Assembly (NCBI GenBank): GCA_037953625.1
Contig: CM075653.1
Location: forward strand, 101,039,639 to 101,103,638
DNA from: Crotalaria pallida
Taxonomy: Eukaryota; Streptophyta; Magnoliopsida; Fabales; Fabaceae
Length of the DNA: 64,000 nucleotides
Direction of reading: 5' to 3'
Translations under genes and position numbers: made by a program
In this document: positions 25,741 through 36,770 of the stretch, piece after piece
How the letters are laid out: each line of letters begins with the position of its first letter
How positions within the stretch are numbered: position 1 is the first letter of the stretch
Notes under the pieces: generated by a model
Told to the model about the DNA's origin: nothing
Database searches by the model: none
What the model saw: the letters and a program-made list of their open reading frames with translations, nothing else

Positions 25741-28700
25741 AGTGTTGTACCCAGGTCAAGTGGGTCCGTGCTTCTTGTGCAGACAGTTTGGACATTGTGC
25801 TGCTAATTGTCCAAACCAGGGTCAAAAGATGGATGTTCCAGTGGGACAGACAGGGGGAAATCAACAAACCACTTATGGCAGGGTGTATGCTATGAGTGGA
25901 GTGGAGGCAGAGCAGTCAGAGAAGCTGATCAGAGGTACTGGTCTTCTTAATAGAATGCCTTGCCAAATTTTATTTGATAGTGGTGCAACTCATTCATTTA
26001 TATCCCTAGAATGTGTTAGTAGATTAAATTTACCTGTTATGGAAGCTCCTTTTAAACTCATAGTAACTACCCCAACTAACCCTTCAGTCATTACATCCCA
26101 AATGTGTCCTAATTGTACTCTTCAAGTAAATGACCACACTTTCCAAATAAACCTTATATGTTTGCCTTTGACCCAATTAGACATTATTTTAGGTATGGAC
26201 TGGATGTCAGAAAACCATGTCCTATTAGATTGTCACAAAAAGACTATAATCTTCAATCCACCCAAAGATCTAGAACTAAGCCTAACTGCTATAGAAACCC
26301 ACAAAGAACCATCCATCCACCAGATTCCAATAGTGAATGAGTTCCCAGAGGTGTTTCCAGATGAAGTTCCTGGCTTACCACCCGTACGTGAGGTGGAGTT
26401 TAGTATTGATTTGGTGCCAGGAAGTGGACCTATTTCTTTGGCTCCGCATAGAATGGCTCCAGTAGAGTTGGAGGAATTGAAGAGACAGATTGAGGAGATG
26501 CAAGTGAAGAAGTTCATTAGGCCTAGTGTCTCGCCCTGGGGTGCACCGGTTCTTTTTGTTAAGAAGAAGGATGGAAGCCTCAGATTGTGTGTGGACTACA
26601 GGCAGCTGAATAAGGTGACGATCAAGAATAAGTATCCTCTCTCACGCATCGATGATTTGATGGACCAATTGCGTGGTGCAGCGGTATTTTCCAAGATCGA
26701 TCTCCGATCTGGTTATCACCAAATCCGGGTGAAGGAAGAGGATATACCCAAGACTGCATTTAGATCACGGTATGGCCACTATGAGTATGTGGTAATGCCG
26801 TTTGGTCTAACCAATGCCCCGGCAGTTTTCATGGACTATATGAACCGTGCTTTCTTACCTTACTTGGATTCCTTTGTAGTTGTCTTTATTGACGATATTC
26901 TTGTATACTCAAAGGATCCCAGTGAGCATCGCGAGCACCTCAGGATAGTCCTAAGGACTTTGAAGGAGAAGCAGTTATATGCTAAATTTCCCAAGTGTGA
27001 GTTTTGGCTTGAGAGGGTCAATTTCTTGGGCCATGTTATCACCAAGGAGGGCATTGCAGTGGATCCTGTTAAGGTTGAGGCCGTGTTACAGTGGGAAAGG
27101 CCTAAGTCAGTGACAGAAGTCCGGAGTTTCCTTGGATTGGTAGGCTATTATAGGCGGTTCATCAAGGATTTTTCCAAAATAGCTTTGCCATTGACCAAGT
27201 TGACAAGAAAGGAGACAACTTTTGTTTGGGATCAGAAGTGTGAACTGAGTTTTCAAGAACTCAAGGACAAGTTGACTTCTTCTCCTATTCTTGTTCTTCC
27301 GGGTCCAAAGAAGAATTTTGATGTTTATTGTGATGCCTCTAGTCAAGGACTGAGATGTGTTCTCATGCAAGAAGGAAGAGTAATTACTTATTCTTCCAGG
27401 CAGTTGAGGCCGCATGAGGAGAACTATCCTACTCATGATTTGGAGCTTGCAGCTATCGTTTTTTCTCTCAAAATATGGAGGCATTATCTCTATGGTACGA
27501 GATTTGAAGTGTATAGCGACCATAAGAGCCTTAAGTACTTGTTCGACCAGAAGGAGTTGAACATGAGACAGCGGAGATGGGTGGAGTTTCTTAAGGATTA
27601 TGATTTCAGTTTGCAGTACCATCCTGGAAGGGCTAATGTGGTTGCTGATGCGCTTAGCCGCAAAGCCCTCCATATCAGTTGCATGATGGTCAAAGAATTG
27701 GAGCTGATTGAGGATTTTCGAAATCTCAATCTTGGAATCCAATTCAAGAAAGAAAGCATAAGTGTTGGGAGGCTTCAGATAACCAACACATTTTTGGATG
27801 CAATTCGACAGAAGCAGCTTGAGGATGTTGAATTGCAAGAAAGAGAAAGAGTAGCCGCAAGCAAGAATGAGCCTGATTTTCATGAAGGTGCAGATGGAGT
27901 TCTTAGATTCCGGAATAGAATCTATGTTCCATCCAATCCAGAGTTGAAAGAAGCTATCCTGGAAGAGGCACACAAGAGCCAATTAAGTTTGCATCCAGGC
28001 ACGACGAAGATGTATCAAGATTTGAGAAGGTTGTTTTGGTGGCCTGGTATGAAAAGGGACGTAACAGGTTATGTGGCCAGATGTTTAACCTGCCAGAAGT
28101 CCAAGATAGAGCACCAGAAACCTGGAGGTGTGTTGCATCCTTTGCAGATTCCAGTGTGGAAATGGGACAGTATAGCAATGGATTTGGTCTCAGGGTTGCC
28201 AAGGACCACAGCTGGATTGGATGCAGTGTGGGTGATTGTGGACAGATTGACAAAGTCTGCCCATTTTCTTCCCATAAATATGAAGTATTCTATGGAGAAG
28301 CTGGCACAGTTATATGTTAAGGAGATTATCAGGTTTCATGGGGTGCCTTCTGATATCATCTCAGATCGTGATCCAAGGTTCCTTTCACGATTCTGGCAGA
28401 GTCTTCAGCAAGCTTTAGGGACAGAATTGAAACTCAGTTCTGCCTACCATCCTCAGACAGATGGACAGACTGAACGGACTATTCAATCCCTGGAAGATTT
28501 GCTTAGGGCTTGTGTTTTTGAACACCAGAAGTGTTGGGAGCAACTGTTGCCTTTGGTAGAGTTTACTTATAATAACTCCTACCATTCAAGCATCGAAATG
28601 GCTCCTTACAAAGCTTTGTATGGCAGAAGATGTCGGACTCCCCTATGCTGGTTTCAAGTGGAGGAGAGTCAATTGATGGGTCCTGATGTTGTCCAAGACA

Positions 28701-29224
28701 CAATGGAGAAAGTGAAGATAATTCAGGAAAGAATGAAGGCAGCACATGATCGACAGAAGAGTTATGCTGATAAGCGGAGGAAGCCTTTGGAATTTGAAGT
28801 GGGTGAGCATGTGTTTCTTAAAGTGGTTCCAACCACCGGTATCGGGAGGGTGTTGAAACCCAAAAAGCTCACTTCCAGGTTCATTGGTCCTTATCAGATT
28901 CTGCAAAGAGTCGGATCAATGGCGTACAGAATAGCTCTTCCTCCTCAGTTATCTAATTTGCATGATGTGTTCCACGTTTCCCAGCTTCGCAAGTATGTGT
29001 TTGATCCTTCTCATGTCATTCCAGAAGAAGAGATTTCGGTGAGGGAGAACCTGACTTTTGAGATGCAGCCAGTTAGAATTGAGGATAGAAGGATTAAACA
29101 ACTTCGTGGCAAACAGATTCCGTTGGTAAAGGTGATTTGGAATCGCAACAATGTAGAGGAAGCTACATGGGAGTTGGAGGACAAGTTCAAAGCTTCTCAT
29201 CCCCTTTTATTTCAGGCAGCTTGA
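25700..29224 (+). CDS. pol: Chromovirus pol polyprotein (PR-RT-RH-IN-chromodomain)
   Basis: An open frame of 1174 codons. In order: zinc knuckle CFLCRQFGHCAANC (about 23-36); aspartic protease LFDSGATHSFIS (about 91); RT with DYRQLNKVTIKNKYP, FSKIDLRSGYHQI and the catalytic FIDDILVYS (about 400); RNase H from VYCDASSQG to ADALSRK, with Arg where related enzymes have Gly just after; integrase with the HHCC zinc site (H...H, CLTCQ) and the D-D-E core (AMDLVSG, SDRDPRF, TERTIQSLEDLL); and a C-terminal HVSQLRKY plus chromodomain-like WNRNNVEEATWELE. It would copy and insert the element. The ATG at 25700 is only the first Met after a gag frameshift, so native translation would start in gag. Confidence 0.93.
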   Translation: MPTLWKTPWGTCWRVLYPGQVGPCFLCRQFGHCAANCPNQGQKMDVPVGQTGGNQQTTYGRVYAMSGVEAEQSEKLIRGTGLLNRMPCQILFDSGATHSFISLECVSRLNLPVMEAPFKLIVTTPTNPSVITSQMCPNCTLQVNDHTFQINLICLPLTQLDIILGMDWMSENHVLLDCHKKTIIFNPPKDLELSLTAIETHKEPSIHQIPIVNEFPEVFPDEVPGLPPVREVEFSIDLVPGSGPISLAPHRMAPVELEELKRQIEEMQVKKFIRPSVSPWGAPVLFVKKKDGSLRLCVDYRQLNKVTIKNKYPLSRIDDLMDQLRGAAVFSKIDLRSGYHQIRVKEEDIPKTAFRSRYGHYEYVVMPFGLTNAPAVFMDYMNRAFLPYLDSFVVVFIDDILVYSKDPSEHREHLRIVLRTLKEKQLYAKFPKCEFWLERVNFLGHVITKEGIAVDPVKVEAVLQWERPKSVTEVRSFLGLVGYYRRFIKDFSKIALPLTKLTRKETTFVWDQKCELSFQELKDKLTSSPILVLPGPKKNFDVYCDASSQGLRCVLMQEGRVITYSSRQLRPHEENYPTHDLELAAIVFSLKIWRHYLYGTRFEVYSDHKSLKYLFDQKELNMRQRRWVEFLKDYDFSLQYHPGRANVVADALSRKALHISCMMVKELELIEDFRNLNLGIQFKKESISVGRLQITNTFLDAIRQKQLEDVELQERERVAASKNEPDFHEGADGVLRFRNRIYVPSNPELKEAILEEAHKSQLSLHPGTTKMYQDLRRLFWWPGMKRDVTGYVARCLTCQKSKIEHQKPGGVLHPLQIPVWKWDSIAMDLVSGLPRTTAGLDAVWVIVDRLTKSAHFLPINMKYSMEKLAQLYVKEIIRFHGVPSDIISDRDPRFLSRFWQSLQQALGTELKLSSAYHPQTDGQTERTIQSLEDLLRACVFEHQKCWEQLLPLVEFTYNNSYHSSIEMAPYKALYGRRCRTPLCWFQVEESQLMGPDVVQDTMEKVKIIQERMKAAHDRQKSYADKRRKPLEFEVGEHVFLKVVPTTGIGRVLKPKKLTSRFIGPYQILQRVGSMAYRIALPPQLSNLHDVFHVSQLRKYVFDPSHVIPEEEISVRENLTFEMQPVRIEDRRIKQLRGKQIPLVKVIWNRNNVEEATWELEDKFKASHPLLFQAA

Positions 29225-29245
29225 ATTTCGAGGGCGAAATTTCGG

Positions 29246-29260
29246 TAAGTGGGGGAGAAT
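29246..29260 (+). other. Polypurine tract
   Basis: AAGTGGGGGAGAAT immediately precedes the 3' LTR at 29261, the expected plus-strand primer site. Confidence 0.85.
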
Positions 29261-31739
29261 TGTAACATCCTCAATTTAGATTTCAATATGATGTGATTTA
29301 AGCTAAGTATTTATGAGGATTCCTTAGTATAGAAGCAGTTTGAGTAGAAATCCAAGCATAGGTTAGTTTAGGAACTTAAGGAAATGAAGGAGAGTTAGGA
29401 ATCATCAAAGTATGGAGTTTTGTTTAAGATAATCGATTACATTGAGGTTTGTAATCGATTACATGCTCTCAGGTATGAGTACACAAAATGTTGCAGCATA
29501 ATAATCGATTATCAAGGTCAAAATAATCGATTACTTTATAAAGTAATCGATTACATCATAGGGTTTAATCGATTATGAGTGGTCAGGAAATTGTATGGGA
29601 AATGTTGTATCAAAGGGAGTAATCGATTACCTAGAGGCAGTAATCGATTACTGCTTGAAAAGTCTGGAAAAAAAAAGAGGTAGGGACCACATAACTCGTG
29701 GGTTGCTTTGGAAGCAACCAATCTCAGCCACACAAAATCCCATGGTGGCCAAGACATGTGGTTAAAAAGAAAAGAAAGAAAAAGATAAGTTCATTCATTC
29801 ATCATCATCAACATCACAAAGCTTTCTCTCTCTTTCTTTCTTCTTCTCCAACGAATTCTTCTCCTTCTTCATAGAGTTTTTCTTCTCATCCATTAGCAAG
29901 CAAGAACAAGCGATTATTCATCACCATTATTAAACCCAATCATCTTCTTCCTCTTCCATCTTGGTGTTATTCCTTTCTTTTCTCTCGAAAACCCTCCAAC
30001 CTCCACCAAGAACTAAGTTGAGCTATCAACTCAAGAAAGCCTTATCTTTATCATAGGAGCTTGGAAATCAATAGGAATCAAAGGAAGGAGTGCTAAGGAG
30101 CTTGGTCTTAGGATTTTGGTGGTTATTTCTTGAAGTTTCAAAGTCTCCTCTACCCTTCAAGAGGTAAGGGGTTTAAATTGTGTTTAGATTGGGGGAAATA
30201 TTTGGAATTGTTAATAGGGAGTTGATTAAGAAGATTTAGGGGTATTTTTAAGGCTAGGAGCAAGAGGGACTAGCTTGGGTAAAACCCTAAGTTAGGGTTA
30301 TGTTTTGCTTGCTATTTTATTGTTCATGCTTTAAATTTTGTTATAACTTGGTTACTATTACTGATTGACATAATGATGAGTGTATTGGTGTGACTATAAA
30401 TAAAAAGTAAAGTATTAATAGTTATGCATCAATTAGGGCAAAACACTTTCCAATTGAGTTTGCACCCAAATGATGTTATTTTCTAAAGTATAAAAGGGTT
30501 TACAACTGGATTGGAAAGTAATTGCAAATTGCATCATCCATGGAGTACAGGGGACGTTAGAAGTAGGGGAAAAGCATACGTTCTATTCGTGAGGACTGAA
30601 GTAAATTACTGGGATTATTATAGGGAGCTTTGATCCTGCAAAGGATATGGGTTTGATTCTTGTGTTGGGGATTGGTTCCATGCAAACTATAGTGATTCCC
30701 TTACTTTAGAGTTCTTCGTGGCCAGTGAAGGTGATTCCTGCTAGAGCCAATTTGGCCAATCAAACCAAATTGTACTATGAACCGAGTGTCTAAGTACTGT
30801 GCAAGCGGGTGAGCGGAATTCCTAGAGGATGTGAAGCACCCAATCAGAGGTTGAGGAATACTTACTCCTGGTCGGTTTTTCCCCAGAGTGGAGGGTGTAT
30901 GTGAGAGATGATATTGTTAATGGAAAATGGGAAAAAGTTAAAAGTTAAAGTTATAAATTTAAATTGTTATTGTTATAGTAAATTGTTAGGAAAAAGTGAA
31001 TTGTGGAAGAAAGTGCATGTGGGCTAATTCATTGAATCCGATAAAAATTGTTAAAGTTAATAAAAGGAAATCAAATGTTAATATCGGATTCATGGACTAG
31101 ATCCCTAAAGTGTGACGTGCATTGCATAACCGTGTGTTTGTACAATGATGCATTGCACTATAAGTATATATCATATATACATAGATATTATCCTTGAAAT
31201 TGCCTTACTAATTGTTTGATGATTGTGAATATGCTTAGTTATTACCTATTGTTATTTTCAAATGTTTTCCCTAATCTAAATTCAAGTTTACTCACCCTTA
31301 CATGTTGACAATTTTAGGTACCCCTGACGAGGACCCAGCTACTATTCCCCCTGCCGAGGATCCTTACACTCCGACTGATGGAGTGTAACTGCATTACCTT
31401 AGTTCATGTCAGCTGCACGCATAAATACTTTTCTATTTTGCTGTAAATATGTGTTATGCAAAAAGGTTGTGAGGATGTGTATTCATCCTTTCTTTTGATG
31501 TATAATTGACAAACCACAACCTATATTTTGGATTATGTAGAAACCTTATGAACTTTGTAAATCAAATGGTCGTGTAATGATGATCCTAAACCAAATGTTG
31601 TATATGTGAATATTCTGGTTTCTGACAGGTTTCTGCCTTACATGGGAAAGTCCGATTTATAAACGAAACCTTGCGAAAATTTTCCTCACTAATTTCACTA
31701 ATTGCATTAGAGCTATCATAATTAAGTTTAAGTGTTACA
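29261..31739 (+). repeat. 3' LTR of the chromovirus
   Basis: TGTAACATCC to GTGTTACA, 2479 bp, near identical to the 5' LTR. It carries eight exact AATCGATT cores at about 29431-29652. Differences cluster around 30640-30820 (counterpart 23480-23660). Confidence 0.93.
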
Positions 31740-31945
31740 GAAGAGAAAATATAGAATTTTTGAGATGATAATGTCATGTTCATGTACAAAGAAAGAGAAA
31801 TTACTCCCACGTGGAGGAGCACAATGCTTTCTCAGCATTGAAATTATTTCATTCCAAAAAGAAATTAAAAAAAAAAGAAAATGTTGTATTATGCTAAGCT
31901 GAAATTTATTTAGCATATCCAAAGCATTTCTTTAAGTTGATAATA

Positions 31946-32394
31946 GAGTTAATAGTCACATAGGTCCCCGAAAGATACCCGTGGAATCAGTTAGGCCTCT
32001 TAAAGATTTGTGAAATCTCTTAAACTCCCCAAAGATCAATTTGGTGTTACGTTAATCCCTACCATCCAATAATTTTGTCAAGAAGGACCTGACGGAATCC
32101 TATGTGACACGTTAAATGCTTTGTAGGTCGCAATGCCATGTTGGAATGTTAAGAAGAGGTGTCACGTTTGGGCCAACAAAGCATTTAATGTGCTACGTAG
32201 GATGTCGTTAGGTACCTCATGAGGGGACAATGTGATGCCAAATTGATCTTCAATGGGTATAAAAGATTCCATAAATCTTTCAGGGACCTAATTGATTCCA
32301 AAATGATCTTTGGGGTTTAAGAGATTCCGTAAATCTTTCAGGGACCTAACTAATTCCACTGTTATATTTCAGGGACCTATGTGACCGTTAACTC
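31946..32394. mobile_element. Inverted-repeat element A
   Basis: The left end GAGTTAATAGTCACATAGGTCCC pairs with the reverse complement of the right end (GGGACCTATGTGACCGTTAACTC). Further nested repeats of 'CAGGGACCTAA.TGATTCC' lie inside the right half. No coding. The terminal word GGGACCTATGTGACTGTTAACT recurs at 32677-32698, beyond element B. Confidence 0.7.
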
Positions 32395-32405
32395 ATCAAA
32401 AAATA

Positions 32406-32658
32406 GAGTGAAGACATATTTTAATCCCTAAAACTTTTGGGATGTACCAATTTAGTCTTTAGAGTTTGTAAAGGATATTTTAATTCCTAATTTTTTTAAG
32501 GTGGGTTATAATATTAACTAAATTGGTACAACACAAAAAGTTTAGGAACTAACATGATCCACTTTAAAAATCTTAAGGGACTTAAATATTATTTACAAAC
32601 TCTAGAGATTAAATTGATATAATGCAAAAACTGTAGGGATTAAAGTAGGTCTTTACTC
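32406..32658. mobile_element. Inverted-repeat element B
   Basis: Ends GAGTGAAGACATATTTTAAT and the complement of ATTAAAGTAGGTCTTTACTC pair; TA flanks both sides (32404-32405, 32659-32660). Interior blocks around 'CAATTTAGTC' are also mirrored. It sits between two copies of element A's terminal word. Confidence 0.65.
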
Positions 32659-33280
32659 TATAAAAGAATATAAATTTGGGACCTATGTGACTGTTAACTG
32701 TAGAGAAACTGATGGATGAAAGGGAATCATGTTTTAGACTAGGTGGCTACAGTTAGATAGTGGACATCCCACGAATGTGTAAATTGCTCCTTCTTTATTT
32801 GCCACGAAACTCCTTTTGCTTTATGTAGAAATTGCAACGATTTTTTATTAGACATCACAAAAATGGGAGGAAATTAGGAAACCACGTGACAGTTTAGAAG
32901 GAGGGAGTGGTTGTTGGTTGTTGTATAAAACCTATAGAAACCGCTCATGCTAGTTTCGGTTCAAACTTCAGAGTCTTTGAAAATAGTGTGAAAAAATAAA
33001 AACTGGCATGACAGGTTAACATAAAAACTGCCATGTTAGTTATGAAACATGGTTTGCTTTATAGTAAGGATGAGTCTCTAGTTTTACCCTTTATAGTTAT
33101 TATTAGAATAATTTCAAACTATTGTGTGGCAAGTTTTGTAAATTAGAGGATTTTGTGGGATATTTTGATCATAGATAAATTAGACAAATTTTATTAGTTA
33201 AGAAACATGATTTTCTTTATAATAGTAATAGATAATAGATAGATAGATGTTTATAAAGCTTTTTACACTTGTTTCATAAT

Positions 33281-33302
33281 AAATATATATATATATATAT
33301 AT
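33281..33302. repeat. (AT)n microsatellite
   Basis: AAATATATATATATATATAT continuing to 33302; a simple repeat. The surrounding 32700-33790 is AT-rich and holds nothing else recognised. Confidence 0.85.
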
Positions 33303-35518
33303 AGTTTTTACAAATACAATGCATATTTAATATTATTTTTTTTCAATTATGTTTTTATTTACCACAACATCATTTTCGCTTCTAATATTTTTCTATTTCT
33401 TTAATAATGACTATATAAGAAATTATAGTCAATATACCCTAAATTCTTACATAATTTAATAATTTTTTAAAACTTGTGTATAACTTTAAAACACACTACA
33501 TATAAAATGGATGGAGTAATATTTATCCATTCACTTAGTGTAATACTCCTACAAGAAGCCAAGAAAAACAAATAGATCATTGCTATTAAATTTTGATTGA
33601 CAATAATTTAATTAATTATGTATTTTTTTTCATTTCTAGTTTAAAAAAAAATATTTGTGCTACAATCTATCATCTATTTATTTTTATTGGTCCAAATGCT
33701 CACATAAGATAGCTTCTCACAAATCTCTACTACAAAAATTGGAAAAATGCCTACTCTAAGACATGTTATGTGGCGTGTCAAGCTAATTTTTTTTAGGAAA
33801 AAAAGTATAAACACCCCCTTAAACTATTTGTCTTTTGTAAATGGTCTGCACAAACTATTTTTTCTGTACAATTGCTCCTTTTTTTTTTGAAATAGGAGTC
33901 ATTTTATTAGGAGGAAGAATCCTCAAAAGTAGCATCATCAGATACATAGTTTAGCATAGAGTGTAATAGCCTTGGAGGTTCAACAAGCCAAAGTCTATTC
34001 CTCTCAATAAAAGCATAATTAGCTAATCTATCTGCTACATGGTTTGACTCCCTAGAAACATGAATAATATCAACATAATCAAACTCTTTAGACAACTCAA
34101 AACAATCTTTTATATCACAACATCAAGATATGAAAGATTATGGTGCCTTCTCTTCCAAGAGTGCACAAGGACTAGACAATCCATTTTGATTAGAGCATGT
34201 GTGATACCCAAATCAACCAGAGTTTCCAGCGCCCACCTAAGACAAAGTGCTTCCGCAATGCTTGGTTCCATCGCTTCCTGCAGGATTGCTGTTGCTGCTG
34301 CCAGGAAACTTTCATCCGTTGCAAGAACAAGTGAGCCTGCGCCTGTGCCTTTCTGATCCCTGGTGGCTGCATCCACGTGAACAACTACTGCACCAGGATA
34401 TGGCATAGTACTCGGGTTAGCACCACTATTATTGTTCGTAGCAACATCAGGGATTGAAAGGGCCGCTGCTCTTTGCAATAAAGTGGGAAGCTCTACTCTT
34501 TTGTTCTCATGAATCCATTTGTTCCTACGCTGCCAGATAGCATAAATCAACTCATAAATCATGCAAACACCTGACTTATCTGTTGTCCGGAGGAGTTGAG
34601 TCATCCAATCAAGAAACTGTAACTCTTCTTCAGCATTAATTCTCATGACCAGTGGTGATGCAAACCAGATAGGTCGAACCTCTCTGCACTGGAGTAGAGC
34701 ATGCACAATTGTTTCTTCTCTATCACCACAGAGGGGACAAATAGAATCCATGACAATTCCCCTCTTCATTAGATTTTGTTTCACTGGTAAAATATCCTTG
34801 CAGGCCCTCCAAACTAAGTCACAGCATCTTGGAATGACTTTCACAGCCCAGATCTTTTTCCATGGGAGACCAGTGTTCGCACAGATACTTGAGGACTCTC
34901 CGTTTGTTCTATCACTCTCTGGAGCTTGGATATAGCCCGATTTTACTGTGTAAGCGCCATCTTTGTTGTGCTTCCACATGATCTGATCCATGGTACAACT
35001 CCTCCTTAGTGGTAACTGAGTTATAAGAGCAGCTTCACTTGGAGAGAAGATTCGAAAGATAAGATCTCTATTCCATGACATAGTTTCGATATGGATTAGA
35101 TCACTTACTTTCTCCACTTCATGCCCACTTTGGTTACCCGAGTGAAGGAGACCGTCATGCAATTTGGGACACTACTTGTCCTCCCAGATTTTGATACTGC
35201 TTCCATTACCAACCCTCCATATAGAGCCATTTTCAATCATTGTTTTTGCCGAAATGATGCTACCCCATGTGTAACTAGAATAGTTATTTTTCTTTGCATG
35301 AGATAGTGTTGTGTGAGGGAAATACTTTGCTTTCATCAACTTGTACAGTAAAGATTCACTATCATGTTGTAGTCTCCACCATTGTTTTCCAAGCAAAGCC
35401 TTATTAAACGCAGCAAATTTTTAAAACCAATGCCTCCTTCCCTTTTGTTAATTGAGATTTTTTCCCAACTAAGCCAATGAATCTTCCTCTTCTCAATGTC
35501 ACCACTCACTACTGCAGA

Positions 35519-35935
35519 TCGGACATTTCGCATCTATTTTTTAAGACATTTCGCATCTGTTTTGGAAATGATGTCTTTGTGAAAGATGTAGATAGTTATG
35601 ATTTTTCGCATCACTTTCTATAATTGATGCAAAAAGTACATATAACTGATGCGAAAAATATACTTTCCGCATCACTTATTTTAAAACAGATGTAAAAAGT
35701 ATAATAACTGATGCAGAAAGTACACTTTTCGCATCTATTTTTTTTAACAGATGCGGAAAGTGCACTTTTCGCATCTGTTATTTGCAAATAACAGCATCGA
35801 TTATTTTTTTAACAGATGCGAAAAGTGCACTTTCCGCATCTGTTATTTGTACTTTCCGCATCAGTTATATGCAAATAACAGATGCGGAAAGTACACTTTC
35901 CGCATCTATTATATTTAAATAACTGATGCGGAAAG
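35519..35935. repeat. CACTA subterminal repeat array, left
   Basis: About a dozen and a half copies of GATGCGGAAAGT/GATGCGAAAAGT or their complements (TTCGCATC, TTCCGCATC). Several are arranged as back-to-back pairs, such as AGATGCGGAAAGTGCACTTT followed by TCGCATCT near 35751-35780. In CACTA elements such arrays bind the element's TNPA-type protein (family knowledge). Confidence 0.9.
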
Positions 35936-36214
35936 TCCAGATTTTTTTTTTTGCAATTTTATATATATTTAGTGACTTGCCTTGACTACCAAAACTAAAA
36001 TTTTAAAACAAATTAATCCAAAAGGCAAAATATATTCAATAATTTCAATACAACTACAAATTCTAAAAATCTACAAAACTAAATGCTACAAATTCTATTA
36101 CAATATATCCAAAACTAAGCTAAGACAAAATAAATATATCCAATCCAATACAACTACCCATAAAACCCTCTCTTATCGGTCACAATTTTCAATAGCCTCT
36201 ATTTTGCCTATAAA

Positions 36215-36301
36215 TTAAATCAAACTATCCGCGATCGTCTCATCGCACCCATTATCCCTCATAGAATCTGAAAGCTCATGAACTAGCAACTCTAGAAGAA
36301 C
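36215..36301 (-). pseudogene. Residual terminal exon inside the CACTA
   Basis: After a good acceptor (pyrimidine-rich then CAG, exon from 36301) a 29-codon frame reads LLELLVHELSDSMRDNGCDE... and ends with TAA at 36215. It looks like a genuine last exon, possibly of an element-encoded protein, but I do not recognise it. If spliced directly to the 36771 exon its phase does not fit, so it may come from a different gene or need another exon. The interval 36302-36770 shows nothing else. Confidence 0.4.
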
Positions 36302-36770
36302 CTGTAAAGCCATGGAGCAGCAGAAACACAGTAAACATGCTGAATAAATTAATCCAAGTTAGGAAACTATCAATATATCTTATAAAATGTCTAACATTAA
36401 AACCATCATGTACATAAAATAATTTCATTATCCAACCAATAGTTGTCACTAGTCAAGCATCTAATTCCTTCCTGAACCAACATAAACTTGAACTTTCTTT
36501 AACAAAATTATAGAAATGAAAACATAAAAGAAAAAAGATATTAAACATAATTAACATGTCGTGTGTATACTTAGCCAATTCTAGGCGAACTAATTTATAG
36601 CGTAGATAACTCCTTAACAGCCATCGAGCATTTCTTCCATTCACATTCTGATCTTAAACTCTGAAAAAATATTAAAAATTTAAATTGACAAAGTTGATAG
36701 GAAGTACTCACTATCATGTCTAGTATTTAACTCACAGCACTAACAACTTAATCGAACATAACTAACATAC

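Larger units (their letters stand above)
22098..31739 (+). mobile_element. Full-length Ty3/gypsy chromovirus (Tekay/Del type)
   Basis: Complete element: LTRs 22098-24577 and 29261-31739, PBS, broken gag, long open pol, PPT, and a perfect 5-bp target duplication GAAGA (22093-22097 and 31740-31744). The domain order protease, RT, RNase H, integrase, chromodomain places it in the chromoviruses; the C-terminal module resembles Tekay/Del (inference). The LTRs differ at only about 30-35 positions by eye over 2.48 kb (about 1.3 percent), so insertion is recent, of order half a million years if 1.3e-8 substitutions per site per year is assumed. Confidence 0.95.

Noticed and set aside
27107..27982. 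291-codon minus-strand open frame
   Set aside because: It is antisense to the integrase/RNase H part of the chromovirus pol and has no recognisable motif; the sense frame explains the sequence.
35519..35935. CRISPR-like array of regularly repeated words
   Set aside because: Spacers are not unique or uniform, words occur in both orientations, and they lie at the end of a CACTA transposon in a plant genome; they are subterminal repeats.
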